Assembly: GCA_034766995.1 (NCBI GenBank)
Contig: CM068322.1
Span: 36,141,439 to 36,205,438 of the forward strand
Length of the DNA: 64,000 nucleotides
Source of the DNA: Acanthacorydalis orientalis
Taxonomy: Eukaryota > Arthropoda > Insecta > Megaloptera > Corydalidae
Direction: 5' to 3'
Under the pieces are notes generated by a model. It made no database searches. It was not told the DNA's origin and saw nothing but the letters and a program-made list of their open reading frames with translations. Positions 23,925-34,795 of the stretch are shown here, one piece after another. The translations under genes were made by a program, and so were the position numbers. The number at the start of each line of letters is the position of its first letter. The first letter of the stretch is position 1.

Positions 23925-26900
23925 CGTGTATGTGTGTGTATGTATGTTTGAATGAATGAATGTATAATACATACACACATTCACACAAACTTTTGCAAGT
24001 GTATGTGATGAGGGTGTATGAGCGATTTACGTACACTACTTCCTAACCTACGTTTAGTTCGGGCTTAACAAATCGTACGTGTAACATATATTACTTATAT
24101 ATTAGTGTGTGTGTGCGTTTGTCAATGTACCATAATGTAATAGTCGACAGTATTAGTAAATATAACATTTACGGAGTTGAATATTTAACAAATACACGGT
24201 TCGTCTTTACGTACCATACGTAAATTTATTTTGTAATTCAGATCACAATGTAGTAAAAAATTCTTATATTTTATCGTTATACACACACACACACACACAA
24301 ACAATATATACATACATATATATTTATATATAGATACGTGTGTGTATGCACGCACACACACATACATATATACATATACATACATACACACAAACACACA
24401 CACACGTACACAGTGAGGTAGCATGTTTATTTTGCGTGATTGAATGTTTGATTGCATACGTACATTATATATATATATATAAATAAATAATGTGTGCACA
24501 TTGTATAGTTGCTATAAAGTCAGTTTGTATATAAATACTTATGGGTCAAATATGGGTTATCTGTTTTTTTTTCATACTAGGGAAACTATTCGATAATAAA
24601 ATCATCAGAGTGTGCTGTATTCAATTCATTGTTGATTTTTATCTCGATCATTTATATACATATGTACATGTATATGTGTGTACGGTCGAAACGCGACGTC
24701 ACACGTCGTGCGTCGGATTTTCATTCGCGGTAACCGGCTCGAATCTCGACCCGTGTCGGACCGACGATCCGAAGATCTGGATGTTCCGACCGGCCCGTCG
24801 TTTCGATCCGCACTCTGCGTGTGATTCGCCGTGTAAGCTTTGCGACGTCACGCAATCGGCACGGCCGGCCACGCGCCGGGCGGGACGATCGAAAACGAAC
24901 GAACGGCGGCCCCCCGTTCGCTTTTCTGCGAGAGACACGCGATACGTTTCCGCTCGAAATCGAATCGAATACAGCGACGACTCTCGCGGCCGACAAATAT
25001 TCACAGCCGTCGTATCGCCGGCGCCGCAAGTGCCCGGATTTCGATGGCGCGCGTCGACGAGTCTTCGTTCGACGGACGGAGAGTAGCGTGCGGAAGTACT
25101 CTTAATACGTCGCGCGCGCGCGCGCGCGTTTATTCGTTTCGTGCGATCGCCGCGGCGCGCACGGTGAAGTATGCAGCGGTTCGCCGTCGCGCGTGTAGAC
25201 CGGCGAGTGTTTTTCCTTTTCGAAAGAAGAAGAAAAAGAAGAAGTCTCGAAGAATGCGCACGCCGCCGCCAATCGGAGTCGCCACAAATCCGACCGCCGT
25301 GAATCGCTCGCCGTTCTCTCTCTAAATCGACGACACGTTTATTGTCGGCGGCGCGAGGGGACGGAGCGAGTGCGCGACTGTGAATATTTTCGAGTCGACG
25401 ACGATACGTCTGCGATGTCGAACGTTCGTAGCGACGACGACGACGACGGTCGTCGTCGTCGTCCGTGATGATTATAAATCGAACGGAACGTACGGAACAG
25501 ACGTAGTTTTCGGCGTGCGTGCGTGTGCGTGCGTGTGTGTGTTCGTTCGATCGACGTGTGTACGTACGTATTTATTTATTTACTTATACTCATACTTGTA
25601 CTATTTATTTATTTATTTTTAATCTAGAAATGTCCTCGTAATATCATGAATGTTTTTGTTCATATTCTAACCATGTTTGGAATTAATTAACGACGGCAAC
25701 TCAAAGTGAGACGATCCGCGCTCTCGTTCGCGGCGTTCCCGGCCGCGCCGGTGTCGCCCGCTGTCGCGACCGGCGCGCGCCGAGACGACGCGATTGGCCC
25801 GCGAGACGGCCCGGCGTCGTGCCGGACGTGCGCGTGCGAATCCCGTCGTCGCGCGCTCGCTCCACCGACGCACCGCTTCTCGTTAGGCCGCGCGTCGGCC
25901 GCCGCCGCCGCCGATCGTCTCACGCCGAGCCATCGCCGTTTTGGGTGTGTACATTGACGTTGTGTCATCGTTACCTAGGTGCGAGTGATAGTCCGAAACT
26001 TTGGGGTGCGATGGGAAGCAATGATTTGGGGTCTCCGCAAGCGAGCACCGCCGCTCTCTCCTCCTCCTCAAGGGTAAGCCCTCTATCTCGCTCGCTCGCT
26101 CGCTCGCTCGCTCACTTGCACTCGACCGGCGCGTCGTTCCTCTGAAACGAAGACCGCGGACCCGTCGTCGCGACCGCCGACGACGGGTCCGCCGACCGGC
26201 GCTCACCGCACAGACCCCTTCCCCGTCACCGTCCCGCATGCCACCCGTTCGGTACCGGCGGTCGTCCGCGTTCGTTTTCGCACCGACGACGTTCGCGTCG
26301 GAAGCGGCGGCGCGACGTGTCCGACCCGATTTCGCGCGGGGAGGACGTCGACGGTTCGACCGCAGAGACGGACGAAAAGGACGACGTCGAGCGGTCGGCA
26401 CGCGGATGCTCCGAGAACGGTCCGTACGGCCGGCCCGTCGTCGGTTTCCGATCGCGTGCTCGACACCCGTGCACGGACGGCGACGTCCCGTCGCCGCGTC
26501 CGAAGCGAGCGCTTGTTTCCTTACGGCCGCCCGGCCGGAAGCGGGGCACCGACGTCGACGTGGAAGAAGAATAAGACGATCGCCGTGTTCGCGCGCGGGT
26601 CGTTCGACGGTTCGGTTCGTTACGTCTGTTCGCGGTTGTTCTCTGTTTTTTTGTCGGACGGTGCGTGTTCCGTTCCGTTTCGTTTTTAAATAGAAAGCGA
26701 CGTCCGGCGCGACGGGGCGGGGCGGGATCGGCGGCGAACGACGAAGAGTGAAGCGGCGCCGTGTGCGTGCGAGAGAAGAAAAAACCCGCCGCCGCGCCTC
26801 TCCGTACGTACGCGATCGGAAAGAAAACCACGTTCGTGTCGACAGGGGGCGGGGTGGGGCGGGGCGCGCGCGTCGTCGTCGTCGTGCAGCGGTTTCCGTT

Positions 26901-28689
26901 CGGCCGTGCGTTCCGAGGGAGAGTCGAGTGTGTCTCTCTTTTGTTTTAATCGTCGCAAGGTCACTCCGTGCCCCGGTCGGCCGGCGGCTCGTCGGTCGCG
27001 TTGTCGTGCGCTCGAAGTCGGACGGTCGATCGCCACGAACGTTTCGACGCGCGGCCGGCGATCGAGCCGTCGCGTGCACGCGCCGCGTGCGTGCGGCGGC
27101 TCGGATACCGACGCGCGCGCGCGCCGCGTCGCCCGGACGCGATCCCGTCGAGAGAGGGGCGGCCCGACGGCGTGCCGTCGTCCGCGTGTGAACTTTCATT
27201 TTTCCGGTCTCGTAAGGGGCAGCTCGTTCGGAACTCACAGCGAAGCGGAAAACCGTCTTCACATCGGATGCGCGCGGCCACGCGCCCTCGCATCCGCTCG
27301 TCCCGGATCCGCTCACGAACGTTCCGATAATCCGCTGTGTCGTTATCCTTACGTGTAGAGATTCGCCTCTCGCTTGCACACAACACGTCGACCGTATTCT
27401 TCGTTCCCGCGAGCGTACGCGCATCCGTAGACACGCGCGCGCACGCACGTCCATCTCTCTGTTCGCACGTTCGCATTTTCGTGATTCTGTTAATTAATCG
27501 AGGTTTACGGGGGTTTTCTTCCTTTTCTTTGTGCGCCGTTTCCGTTCTCTCGTAAGCGGCAGAAGCGACGAGAACGGAATCGCCGCCGCACATCGTCCGT
27601 CGACCGATCGATCGAGTCGCGCCGCACTAACACGCCTGTTTCGCTTTTTCACACGCATGTGCCCTTCTTCCTATTCCCGTCCCTCGTCGCGATCGGTGTC
27701 CGCACCGCTCATCCATTCGTCCGACACGCGCTGTTCACGCCTGCTATATTGTGCGTTTGTCTCGCTGCCACTACCTACTACTGCCGCCACTACCGGCGTT
27801 CACCGGCACTAATTTTACGCACGCAAGCTCTCTCTGTTTTGTTCCTGATTCGCTTACTACTCGTCGATTATTATTTTTCTCTTTTAGTAGTCGCGCACGT
27901 GCCGTCTGTGTCGTTCACGTTTCTCGTGTTCGCGTCGTCCGCGCGCGCCGCGTTCGGTCGCGCTCGGATCGAACCCGAAATCGCAGCGGCGCACGGCTCG
28001 CGGACGGTACGTCTGCGCGCGCGTCTGCCCGGTCGGCGGACGGACGCCGAAGCCGCCCTTCTCTGCGCGCCCGTCGTGCACGTGCGTGTCTGCGCCGCCT
28101 CGTTCTGTCGTCGTCGCGACACGTCGACTTCGGCGCGTAGAGAACTCGCGGCGCCGCGCGCCTCCGCCGAGTCGCGTTCGCGTGTCGTGTCGTGTCGTCC
28201 GCACGCGACGCGGTTCCGTCTGCGCTTCGTCGACGGAGCGCGATCGATCGCCTTCGATCGGCGATCGTTCCCCGAACGGCGGTGCGCGTTCGGTTCGTCG
28301 TGCGGGGGACGCCTCGGCGCGCGACCCGAACCGACTCGTTTCCGGCCGCGCCGCCGCCGCCCGTCCGTCCGTCTCGTCTTCGATCGCACCGAGACGACGG
28401 CCGGCGCGAGGAGAGACGCGCTCTCCTTTTCGACGCGTCGCCGCACCGCTCGAACACTCCGGTCCGTGCGCCGTCCCGCCGTTCTCGTGCCGCGACCGCT
28501 CCGTGTCGCCGTCGACGGTTCGCGACCGAGCGAGCGATCGCCGTCCGAGCGTGACCGTAACCGAACACAGGCGGCCGAAACGAGCGCCGGCGACTGAACG
28601 TTTCGTTGATTTTGCAGACTTCTATGGAGGAGGCGGTCAGACCAGGTGATCAGAAGTCGTCGCTGCTGCAGAAACTGTTGTCCGAGTAA
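11744..28689 (+). CDS. tai: Taiman, p160/SRC-family bHLH-PAS nuclear receptor coactivator (12 exons, 1552 aa)
   Basis: Tai is the insect p160 coactivator of ecdysone-receptor signalling; it also partners the juvenile hormone receptor Met. Exons as I reconstruct them: 11744-11851 (ATG at 11784), 13434-13605, 13683-13951, 14054-14280, 14389-14791, 15718-16546, 16625-18328, 18400-18694, 20311-20562, 23360-23632, 25979-26073 and 28618-28689. All junctions are GT-AG and all phases agree. Order of parts: basic N-terminus and bHLH (about 10-78), PAS-A (about 112-230), PAS-B (about 250-380), LXXLL boxes at about 564, 605, 654, 680 and 765, AD1-like helix [14 protein letters not shown] (about 903), Gln-rich region (about 1025-1125), [10 protein letters not shown] block in exon 10, and a C-terminal LLQKLLSE ending at the TAA. 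Additional alternative exons in the long introns cannot be excluded. Family assignment is secure; exon 10 start and isoform set are less so. Confidence 0.95.
11774..13451 (+). promoter_or_regulatory. Upstream ORF overlapping the taiman start
   Basis: ATG at 11774 precedes the taiman ATG (11784) by 10 bases in another frame. In the spliced mRNA it would encode 31 codons and stop at TGA 13449-13451 in exon 2, inside the bHLH coding sequence. Its context has T at -3 and G at +4; the main ATG has A at -3. Such an overlapping frame would lower initiation at the main start unless scanned past. Seen in sequence; the effect is inferred. Confidence 0.5.
11852..13433. other. taiman intron 1
   Basis: A 1582-base GC-rich intron without supported exons. 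It contains an AT-rich patch (about 12070-12260), a TG/TA/CA microsatellite (about 12285-12350) and a pyrimidine-rich 3' end before CAG at 13431-13433. Confidence 0.8.
13683..14791 (+). CDS. tai: taiman exons 3-5: PAS-A and PAS-B
   Basis: Exon 3 (13683-13951) encodes the linker and the start of PAS-A, with [19 protein letters not shown]. Exon 4 (14054-14280) completes PAS-A ([12 protein letters not shown]). Exon 5 (14389-14791) encodes PAS-B with [14 protein letters not shown] and ends at STHFIIGIG. Introns are 102 and 108 bases. The 102-base intron holds a 30-bp perfect palindrome. PAS domains of this family mediate protein partnering. The spacing and length fit p160 proteins. Confidence 0.95.
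13982..14011. repeat. 30-bp perfect palindrome in taiman intron 3
   Basis: CGGCCGGGAGGGGCG is followed immediately by its exact reverse complement. The intron is only 102 bases (13952-14053), so a hairpin would take up nearly a third of it. Confidence 0.9.
14792..15717. other. taiman intron 5
   Basis: A 926-base intron. It holds a CT run (about 15059-15077) and a TG/TA/CA microsatellite (about 15480-15540). It ends with TTCCTGTTTCCAG before exon 6. No exon is supported inside. Confidence 0.8.
15718..18328 (+). CDS. tai: taiman exons 6-7: receptor-interaction domain, AD1, Q-rich region
   Basis: Exon 6 (15718-16546) and exon 7 (16625-18328) encode residues 380-1224. LXXLL boxes: [32 protein letters not shown] and KMLASLLE. 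The third is formed across the exon 6/7 junction (LLK|LL). The spacing of several boxes in a disordered, charge-rich segment is the receptor-interaction domain layout of p160 proteins. [18 protein letters not shown] (about 898-915) resembles the AD1 helix that binds CBP/p300. Further on are CAG-encoded Gln runs and a Gln-Gln-Ala tandem (about 18012-18108). The 78-base intron 16547-16624 is a multiple of three with no stop, so retention adds 26 residues. Confidence 0.93.
18012..18108 (+). repeat. CAGGCGCAG-type coding minisatellite in taiman
   Basis: Repeated CAGCAGGCG / CATCAGGCG units encode alternating Gln-Gln-Ala and His-Gln-Ala. With the CAG runs at about 17736-17840 they make a length-variable region likely to be polymorphic. 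Confidence 0.85.
18400..20562 (+). CDS. tai: taiman exons 8-9: Gly/Pro/Gln-rich region
   Basis: Exon 8 (18400-18694) encodes [17 protein letters not shown], a Gly-rich run, a Gln run and [14 protein letters not shown]. Exon 9 (20311-20562) encodes a Pro/His-rich stretch ending [15 protein letters not shown]. Both junctions are phase 1. The donor after exon 9 is GTAAGT. The 1.6-kb intron between them (18695-20310) is GC-rich with no supported exon. Confidence 0.85.
20563..23359. other. taiman intron 9
   Basis: About 2.8 kb without a supported exon. It contains an ACTC tandem (about 20797-20862), long TA/CATA tracts (about 20884-21125), a GTAC run (about 22921-22957) and short TA tracts near 22530 and 22850. 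Confidence 0.7.
20884..21125. repeat. TA/CATA microsatellite
   Basis: About 240 bases of TA, TACA and TATG units inside a taiman intron. Confidence 0.9.
23360..28689 (+). CDS. tai: taiman exons 10-12: C-terminus with last LXXLL
   Basis: Exon 10 (23360-23632) encodes [19 protein letters not shown], a Gln run and [17 protein letters not shown]. Its start is set by phase and by the conserved-looking [10 protein letters not shown]. The acceptor is a weak GAG with a second in-frame AG three bases on. Exon 11 (25979-26073) encodes [18 protein letters not shown]. Exon 12 (28618-28689) encodes [20 protein letters not shown] and ends SE, TAA at 28687. The final GAG-TAA-GT contains a consensus donor GTAAGT, so an alternative 3' end is possible. 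Introns 23633-25978 and 26074-28617 are non-coding as far as I can see. Confidence 0.85.
23633..25978. other. taiman intron 10
   Basis: It holds the TA/CATA tract at its start, then an AT-rich segment (about 23980-24670) with CA runs, then GC-rich sequence. It ends in TTACCTAG before exon 11. No exon is supported inside. Confidence 0.7.
23694..23935. repeat. TA/CATA/GTAC microsatellite
   Basis: About 240 bases of CATA, TATG and TA units directly after taiman exon 10. Confidence 0.9.
26074..28617. other. taiman intron 11
   Basis: A GC-rich intron with a CGCT tandem near 26090-26112 and a 37-base hairpin at 26156-26192. It ends in TTGATTTTGCAG. The long open frames here are arginine/serine-rich and look non-coding. 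Confidence 0.7.
26156..26192. repeat. Perfect hairpin, 15-bp stem, in taiman intron 11
   Basis: GCGGACCCGTCGTCG is followed by a 7-base loop and its exact reverse complement. It lies about 80 bases after the exon 11 donor. Confidence 0.85.
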
Positions 28690-31570
28690 GTCGGAACGAC
28701 GCTCACCTTACCGGTTCGACGCCGACGCCGCCGCCGCCGCAGCCGCTACTACGACGTCGTCCGTCGTGGCGTACGGTTCTTTCGGTGCGATAGAGGAGGG
28801 AGGGACCCGACGCACGTATACGTATGAGTAAATAGCGTGTACGTGCGTGTATGTTTATAAATTATATATACGCGTGCGTGCGCGCGTGCACGAACGTGCG
28901 CACGCGCACGCACGATGCGACTTATAAATATGAAGAAAATATACAAACACTAATGTTTTTGTTCGCTGAGTGTACATATAAAAATATGCATATTTACCTT
29001 TATTATTATTATTATTATAATATTGCTATGATTATTATTATTATTATTATGAAAAGAGAAGATTAAACGTAAGTAAGTTAACGTAAAACATTTAACGAAA
29101 AACAAAAACAAAACGAAATAAAAAAAAAAAACACTCGCACGGTGCATACGGCTCGACTGTAATACGTGTCGGGCGTGTCGTGAGCGTCTTTCGGTCCGTC
29201 CGTCCGTCCGTTTTTCTGTTTTTTTTTTTTTTTTTTTGTTCTTTTCGATCGCCTTCTTTCTTTCTTTTTCTTTCGTCGCCGAGAGAGAGAGATAGATAGA
29301 CAGACAGATAGATAGAGATCTCTCCGTCGCTCCTTCGCCTAGAAATCCGAGCGCGACGTCGCGGCGCCGATGCCGTCGCACGAGGAGATCGCCGAGCGCG
29401 CTTCCCGCGTCTCGCGGAATTCGTTTTCGGTCCCGCGTCGTCCGTCGAGGAGCGCGCGTCGATCGCGACGGCGACGCCGAGCGTCTCGTCGTCGGCCGGT
29501 CGAGCGCCGCCGGCGTGCCGATCGACTTTCGAGGCGCCGTCGTCGTGTCGGGAGCGCGCGCCGACGCCGTACGAGCGGTCGCCGACGACGGATACGATCG
29601 CGACCGAGCGACGCGTTACGTACGCGCGGCTCTTCCGTTCGACGGATTCGAAAGGACGGACGGACGAGCTCGACGCGCGCGCTCGGACGAGCCGAGACGG
29701 AGCGAGCGGACGCGCGCGGGCGGCGCGTCCGTGCGCGGCGATCTCTCGATGCGTTCGACACGTATTCGAACGGACGTCCGTATGCATTTCTACACGGTAC
29801 CTCGACGGTATAAATAGTACCACAGGCTGTCTTAAATAACAGGTTAGTTAAGTGAAAAGAAAAAATAACAAAACAAAAAAAAAAAAAACAAAACAAAAAT
29901 AAACGCCCGCGGGTTCGTTCGGCCGGTGCCGGGGCGCGGACGTGCGCGCGGTGACGGGGCGACGGAGACGCTCTCCGGTTTCTGCACCGGTCGGACGGAG
30001 TTCCCGGGCGCGTGTTAAGTTTAAGATTAAAAAGGGAGAAAACATATAAAAACGATAAAAATAAATTAAAAAAAAAAACAGCTGCGATGCGCGGCGAAAG
30101 AGGCGACTTCCGTCGCGCCCGCCGCTCGTCGCCGGGCACGCGCGGCGCCCGTTCGCCGTCGAACGGGCGCGTGCGCTCGCTCGCTCGTCGAACGTGCGTC
30201 CGTTCGTCTCGTCCGTCCGTCCGTCCGTGTGTTCTCGTTTCTCGTTCGTTCTCGTGTAGATTCGACGTCGTTCGTGTCCGGTTCGACGCCGGATCCCGGT
30301 CCGTCCGCGCGGAGGCGTCGGTCGCGGACGACGTCGCGACGTCCTCCCGAGACAGTCGGCTTCACGGAGACGACCGGCGTGACCTTCGCCTCCGGACGTG
30401 CGTCGCGTCGTGAAATCTCGGTGTTCGCCGCGTTCGCGCTCGACGGGAATTAAATTCGGCTAGCGACGGTCGCGTCGGCGTCGTTTCCGCTCGGTTCCGA
30501 TACGTCTGCGTCCGTGTGTCGCACGCGTCTCTCTCTCTGCCTCTGAAGAGGAAACACGTGCGATTCCGGTCCCCGGCGCGTTCGAATCGTGCGGCGGGAG
30601 CGGCCGTTCGTTACGGATCCGTTCCCGGATCCTTCGTGCACCGTCCGGTTTTCTTCTCTCCCTCCCTCCCTCCCTCCCCCACCCCCGTCGCTCGCCCGAA
30701 CGTGTTCCGCTCGTGTTCCCCGCCCTTCGAAACGCTCGCGTCGGTTCGCGTCGCCGACGGTCCGCCGTGCTCGGCCACGCTCGAACGTTTCTCGAAAACT
30801 CGGACCGGCCGCACGACTCGAGACCGGCGAAACGTCGAAGATGATGTCCGTGCCTTATTTAAAACGCGTATCGTCCGTTCGCGCGACGAGCTCTCTCTCT
30901 CTCGATCGTCGGAAGAAGAGTGCTCGCCGACGGGACCGATCGTTTCGGCGGTAGGGGCGACCGACGGGCGGGCGGGCGGTCGCACGGGAGGGACGTCGTC
31001 GCGGTCGTTTCCGTGTTCCGGCGATATCGTCGCGCCTCGTCCGGCTCGGATTTCACGGTCGCGTCGCGGCACGACGACGAACCCGGCCGAAACGCACCGC
31101 CGCCTGCTTTTAACCGTGAATTCGGGACGGGCGGGGGGGGAGCGCTTTCGTTCTGCGAGGCCGCCGCTCGCCGCCGACTAGTTTCGGGAACGTGGCTTTT
31201 CGCTACCGTCGACGTTCGGCCGCGGGCAGACGAACGCTCGAAGCGTCCGCCGACGGACCCGGAGAGGTCGAGGAGCCGCCGTGCCGGAACGGCGCTCCGG
31301 TTTCGAGACGCGCGGACGGCGGACGTTTCTTGTTTTTCTTCGCCGGCGTGTTTTCGGTCTTCCTCTCGCGTCACCGAAAATGATAGCGGCCGTCGCCGTC
31401 GTCGATCGGCGGTGTTCGAGTGTCGTTTCGGCGTGTCGTCGGTCGATTCGATGCGCGGACGTCGGAAACCGTCACGTCGCCGGACCGGCCGTCGTCGTCG
31501 ACGACGTCGGTTGACGTTATCGTCGTCACGGTCACCGACGGCGGATCGTACCGTTTTCGCCTCGGATGTA

Positions 31571-31576
31571 AATAAA
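31571..31576 (+). terminator. Candidate taiman poly(A) signal
   Basis: AATAAA followed 50-70 bases later by T/GT-rich sequence. Other AATAAA copies (29117, 29898) lie in A-rich runs and are less convincing. If right, the 3' UTR is about 2.9 kb. Confidence 0.35.
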
Positions 31577-32405
31577 GGAGGAAATCGATAGAGGAACGTT
31601 TCCGTGCGTCGATAGGTTCTCCTCGTTCGTTTTTGTTCTTCGCCTCTAGCGGTCGTTGATTTTTTTTCATTATAATTGTTTTCCGTGCCGATAATGTTGT
31701 TGTTGTTGTTGTTATTACTATTATTATTATTATTGTTTGTGCCACGTGCCTACGCCGTTCGGCGCGTGCGCACGTTTTTTTTTTTTATTTAAGCGATAGA
31801 AAACAAACCGAGACACGTTTCGTCCCGTTCGCGTCGCGCACGGACGTGAGACCGTACACGGACGTGTCGGACGTGAGCGAGGTCGTCGCGTATCGACGCG
31901 CCTTCCGTGCGCGGAGCGAACCGACGACGCGCGCGGCCGTCCGTGGCGTGCGAGGTCTTCTTCGCGGCGTCGCCGAACGCGGAACGACCCGAGACCGCGT
32001 CCGCCGTCTCGTCTTTTCGTCGCGCGAGTTTCGAATCCGCGCACGGCGACGACGGCGGTCGTCGGTGCGTCCCGCGCGCGTCGATCTCACGGACGGGGAC
32101 GGCCGCGTCGGAGCGCGACAAGATCGCTCGCGGCCGAGCCGTACGTTCGACGATCGGAGAAATGTGATACCTGGCCGAGCTGCTGTCGATATACATACTG
32201 TTGTTACTACTAGCTGGGAACTGCACCTGGTTCCTAGTAGAATTTTATTAATTACATAAGTTTAAAGAAATAGTATGCATATTATTATAAATATTATATA
32301 TATATATATATATAAATGAATATATATTATATATAAATTAATTATATTGTCAATTACGAAGAGAGAGTAAGCGGAAAAAGAAATAATAATTCCCATCCGA
32401 AACGA

Positions 32406-32456
32406 CCGCGCGCCGACGTCGGGACGGGCCCGCCGTCCCGACGGAGCGGCGCGCGG
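32406..32456. repeat. GC-rich two-part hairpin in AT-rich surroundings
   Basis: Outer arms CCGCGCGCCG / CGGCGCGCGG and inner arms CGTCGGGACGG / CCGTCCCGACG are separated by small bulges of 1 and 3 bases, with a 5-base loop. The flanking few hundred bases are strongly AT-rich. Confidence 0.8.
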
Positions 32457-33173
32457 TGACGAAAACAGAGAACGTAATGGAAAAAAAACAAACGAGCCAT
32501 TCAAGGAAATATTATTACTATTATTATTATTATTATTATAATTATTGTTCTTGAAACGATGTAAAACGATAGATTAAAGAAAATAATTGACAGACATTAT
32601 TTAATTACACAGATATTTTTTGTACATTATTGGAGTTTTGAAATATATCTATATATTATGAATGTTACATTTATTCTTTCCTATTTGCACGATGCGAACG
32701 ACCCTACGCGCGCGCGCCGTAGTCGCTCTCTCTGTCTCGCGCTTCGAGCGCCGCCGGCCGCGACGATGCGGCGGCCGGCCGTCGAGCGATCCGGCAACGT
32801 CCTCTACGTTTCCGTCGTTCGCGAGAGCCGAGTGAGGAGAGAGTGCGAGTGCGGTCGTCCGTTGTTCCTTTCCGTTTCACTTTTCAGTCGTCCGCGTTTC
32901 GTTGCGTCGTGATCTATGTGTCTCTCCGATCGCGGTGTTCGCGTGTCCGACGAACGACGTGACGGTACAGTTCGTACTCTCGCGCGCGTGCGCACGAGAT
33001 CGTCGAGTCACGCGTGCGCAGCGTTCGACCGTGGCCGATCTATGTGCGACTGAATTCTCTGTGTTCGCTGTGTGACGTTACGGTCGACCGCCGTTGACGA
33101 TCGGTGTCCGACAGGCTCCGAACGGAACGTCAGTAGCGAAGTCAGTCGTGTCGGCGCCGAGGGACGTCGGAAA

Positions 33174-34508
33174 ATGCAGAGCGTGATAAATAGTGTCAAA
33201 GGGACGGCGCTAGGCGTCGCCGAGTATCTCACTCCTGTTCTGAAGGTGAGTGAAGTCGACGTTATCGCTCGTCCTTTGTGCGTAGAGAGTCGAACGGTCG
33301 TTCGCGTAGACGCCGACGTCTTCCGTTCGATCTTGTATGTTGCGCCGTTAACTCGCGCCTTCTGTTTCGTGCCGGTCGTCGGGTTCGTTTCGGCGTCGGT
33401 CGCCAAGGAGTCCAAGTTCCGCGAAACGGGCGTGCTGACGCCGGAGGAGTTCGTCGCGGCGGGAGAGCACTTGGTGCATCATTGTCCGACTTGGCAGTGG
33501 GCTTCCGGCGAAGATTCGAAGTCGAAGTCGTACCTGCCGAAAGACAGACAGTTCCTGATCACGCGGAACGTTCCGTGCCCGCGCCGGTGCAAGCAGATCG
33601 AGTACAGCGACGAGCTCGAGCGGCTGATCGAGACCGACGATCCGGACGGCGGTTGGGTCGACACGCATCACCACGACGCGACGGCCGCCGGCGTCGAAGA
33701 GAAAGTCGCCGAGATGACGCTCGAGAACGCGGAGGTGACCGGCGCGGCTCCCGGTCGCGCCGGCGGTCGGCTGACGCTCTCGTTGCTTTCAGGACGGTCC
33801 GGGACCGAAGGCCGACGACGTCGGGTCCGAGGACGACGACGACGACGAGGAGGCCGCCGACATGGAGGAGTTCGAGGAGAGCGGGATGCTCGACGACGAT
33901 CGGGTATGTACTCGCGCGACGCGCGCGTCCGGAGACAGACGACCGAAGCGTTTCGGTTCCAGTGCGTCGCCCGCGAAGAGCCGACGGCCGAGCGCGCGGT
34001 CGATCCGAGCCGCGTCGAAGGCGGCGAGATCGTCCGGACGCGGACGTACGACCTGCACATAACGTACGACAAGTACTACCAGACGCCGAGGCTGTGGCTG
34101 TACGGATACGACGAGGTGAGTCGCCGAGACCGCGCGTCCGCGTTTACCGAACGTGCGCGTCGTGTTCGCAGAACCGGAAGCCGCTGTCGGTCGAGCGGGC
34201 GTACGAGGACGTGAGCCAGGATCACGCGAAGAAGACCGTCACGATGGAAGCGCATCCGCATCTGACCGGACCGCCGATGGCGTCGGTCCATCCGTGCAGG
34301 TAGCGGACGCGTCGACGCGGACCGGCGACTTTTCACGACCGTCCGTGTGTTTCGCAGGCACGCCGAAGTGATGAAGAAGATCGTGCAGACCGTGACCGAA
34401 GGCGGAGGCGAACTCGGCGTGCACATGTATCTGATAATATTCCTGAAGTTCGTGCAGTCGGTGATTCCGACGATAGAGTACGACTACACGCAGAACTTCA
34501 CGATGTAG
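33174..34508 (+). CDS. Atg3: Atg3, E2-like Atg8-conjugating enzyme (6 exons, 313 aa)
   Basis: Atg3 takes Atg8 from the E1 Atg7 as a thioester and transfers it to phosphatidylethanolamine on the forming autophagosome. Exons: 33174-33245, 33408-33734, 33793-33903, 33963-34115, 34172-34299 and 34358-34508; phases agree. The N-terminal [19 protein letters not shown] is the membrane-sensing amphipathic helix. [17 protein letters not shown] is the flexible acidic Atg7-binding region. [20 protein letters not shown] is the E2 core. HPC holds the catalytic cysteine, Cys263 by my count. The end YDYTQNFTM matches the family C-terminus. Length is about that of human ATG3 (314 aa). Intron 1 (162 bases) is in frame without a stop, and its acceptor is AAG. 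The other introns are 56-59 bases (58, 59, 56, 58). Confidence 0.97.
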
Positions 34509-34789
34509 GACGGCCGATCCGGAGTCGGAGTCCGCGTCGTACGGACCCGGACCGGAGCGCGGACGCGCGTCGCGGCCGATCGCCGGAACGTCGGGCGGAC
34601 CGGGACGATCCGGCGTGTCGCGGACGTCTCCCGACGCGACGGCGTCCGGACCTTCGGTCGCGGCCGGAGGTCGGAAGGAGGCCGTCCGCGATCGGAGCGG
34701 ACGGCGTCGTCGTCGAGCCTACGGTAGCTTTTCGTTTCTTTTCGAGAACCGTGATGTTCGGCGCTCTATGTATGTGTATTTGAGTTTTG

Positions 34790-34795
34790 AATAAA
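34790..34795 (+). terminator. Atg3 poly(A) signal
   Basis: AATAAA about 280 bases after the Atg3 stop, followed by a TATGTATGTTTT stretch. Confidence 0.8.

Larger units (their letters stand above)
28690..33173. other. taiman 3' UTR and intergenic region to Atg3
   Basis: No coding signal is supported. It contains TTA/AAT tracts (about 28998-29050, 31705-31735, 32515-32535), homopolymer T and A runs (about 29219-29237, 29877-29887), several possible poly(A) signals, and an AT-rich segment at about 32215-32690 that holds one GC-rich hairpin. The Atg3 promoter and 5' UTR should lie near the right end. No core promoter element is distinctive enough to call. Confidence 0.6.
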
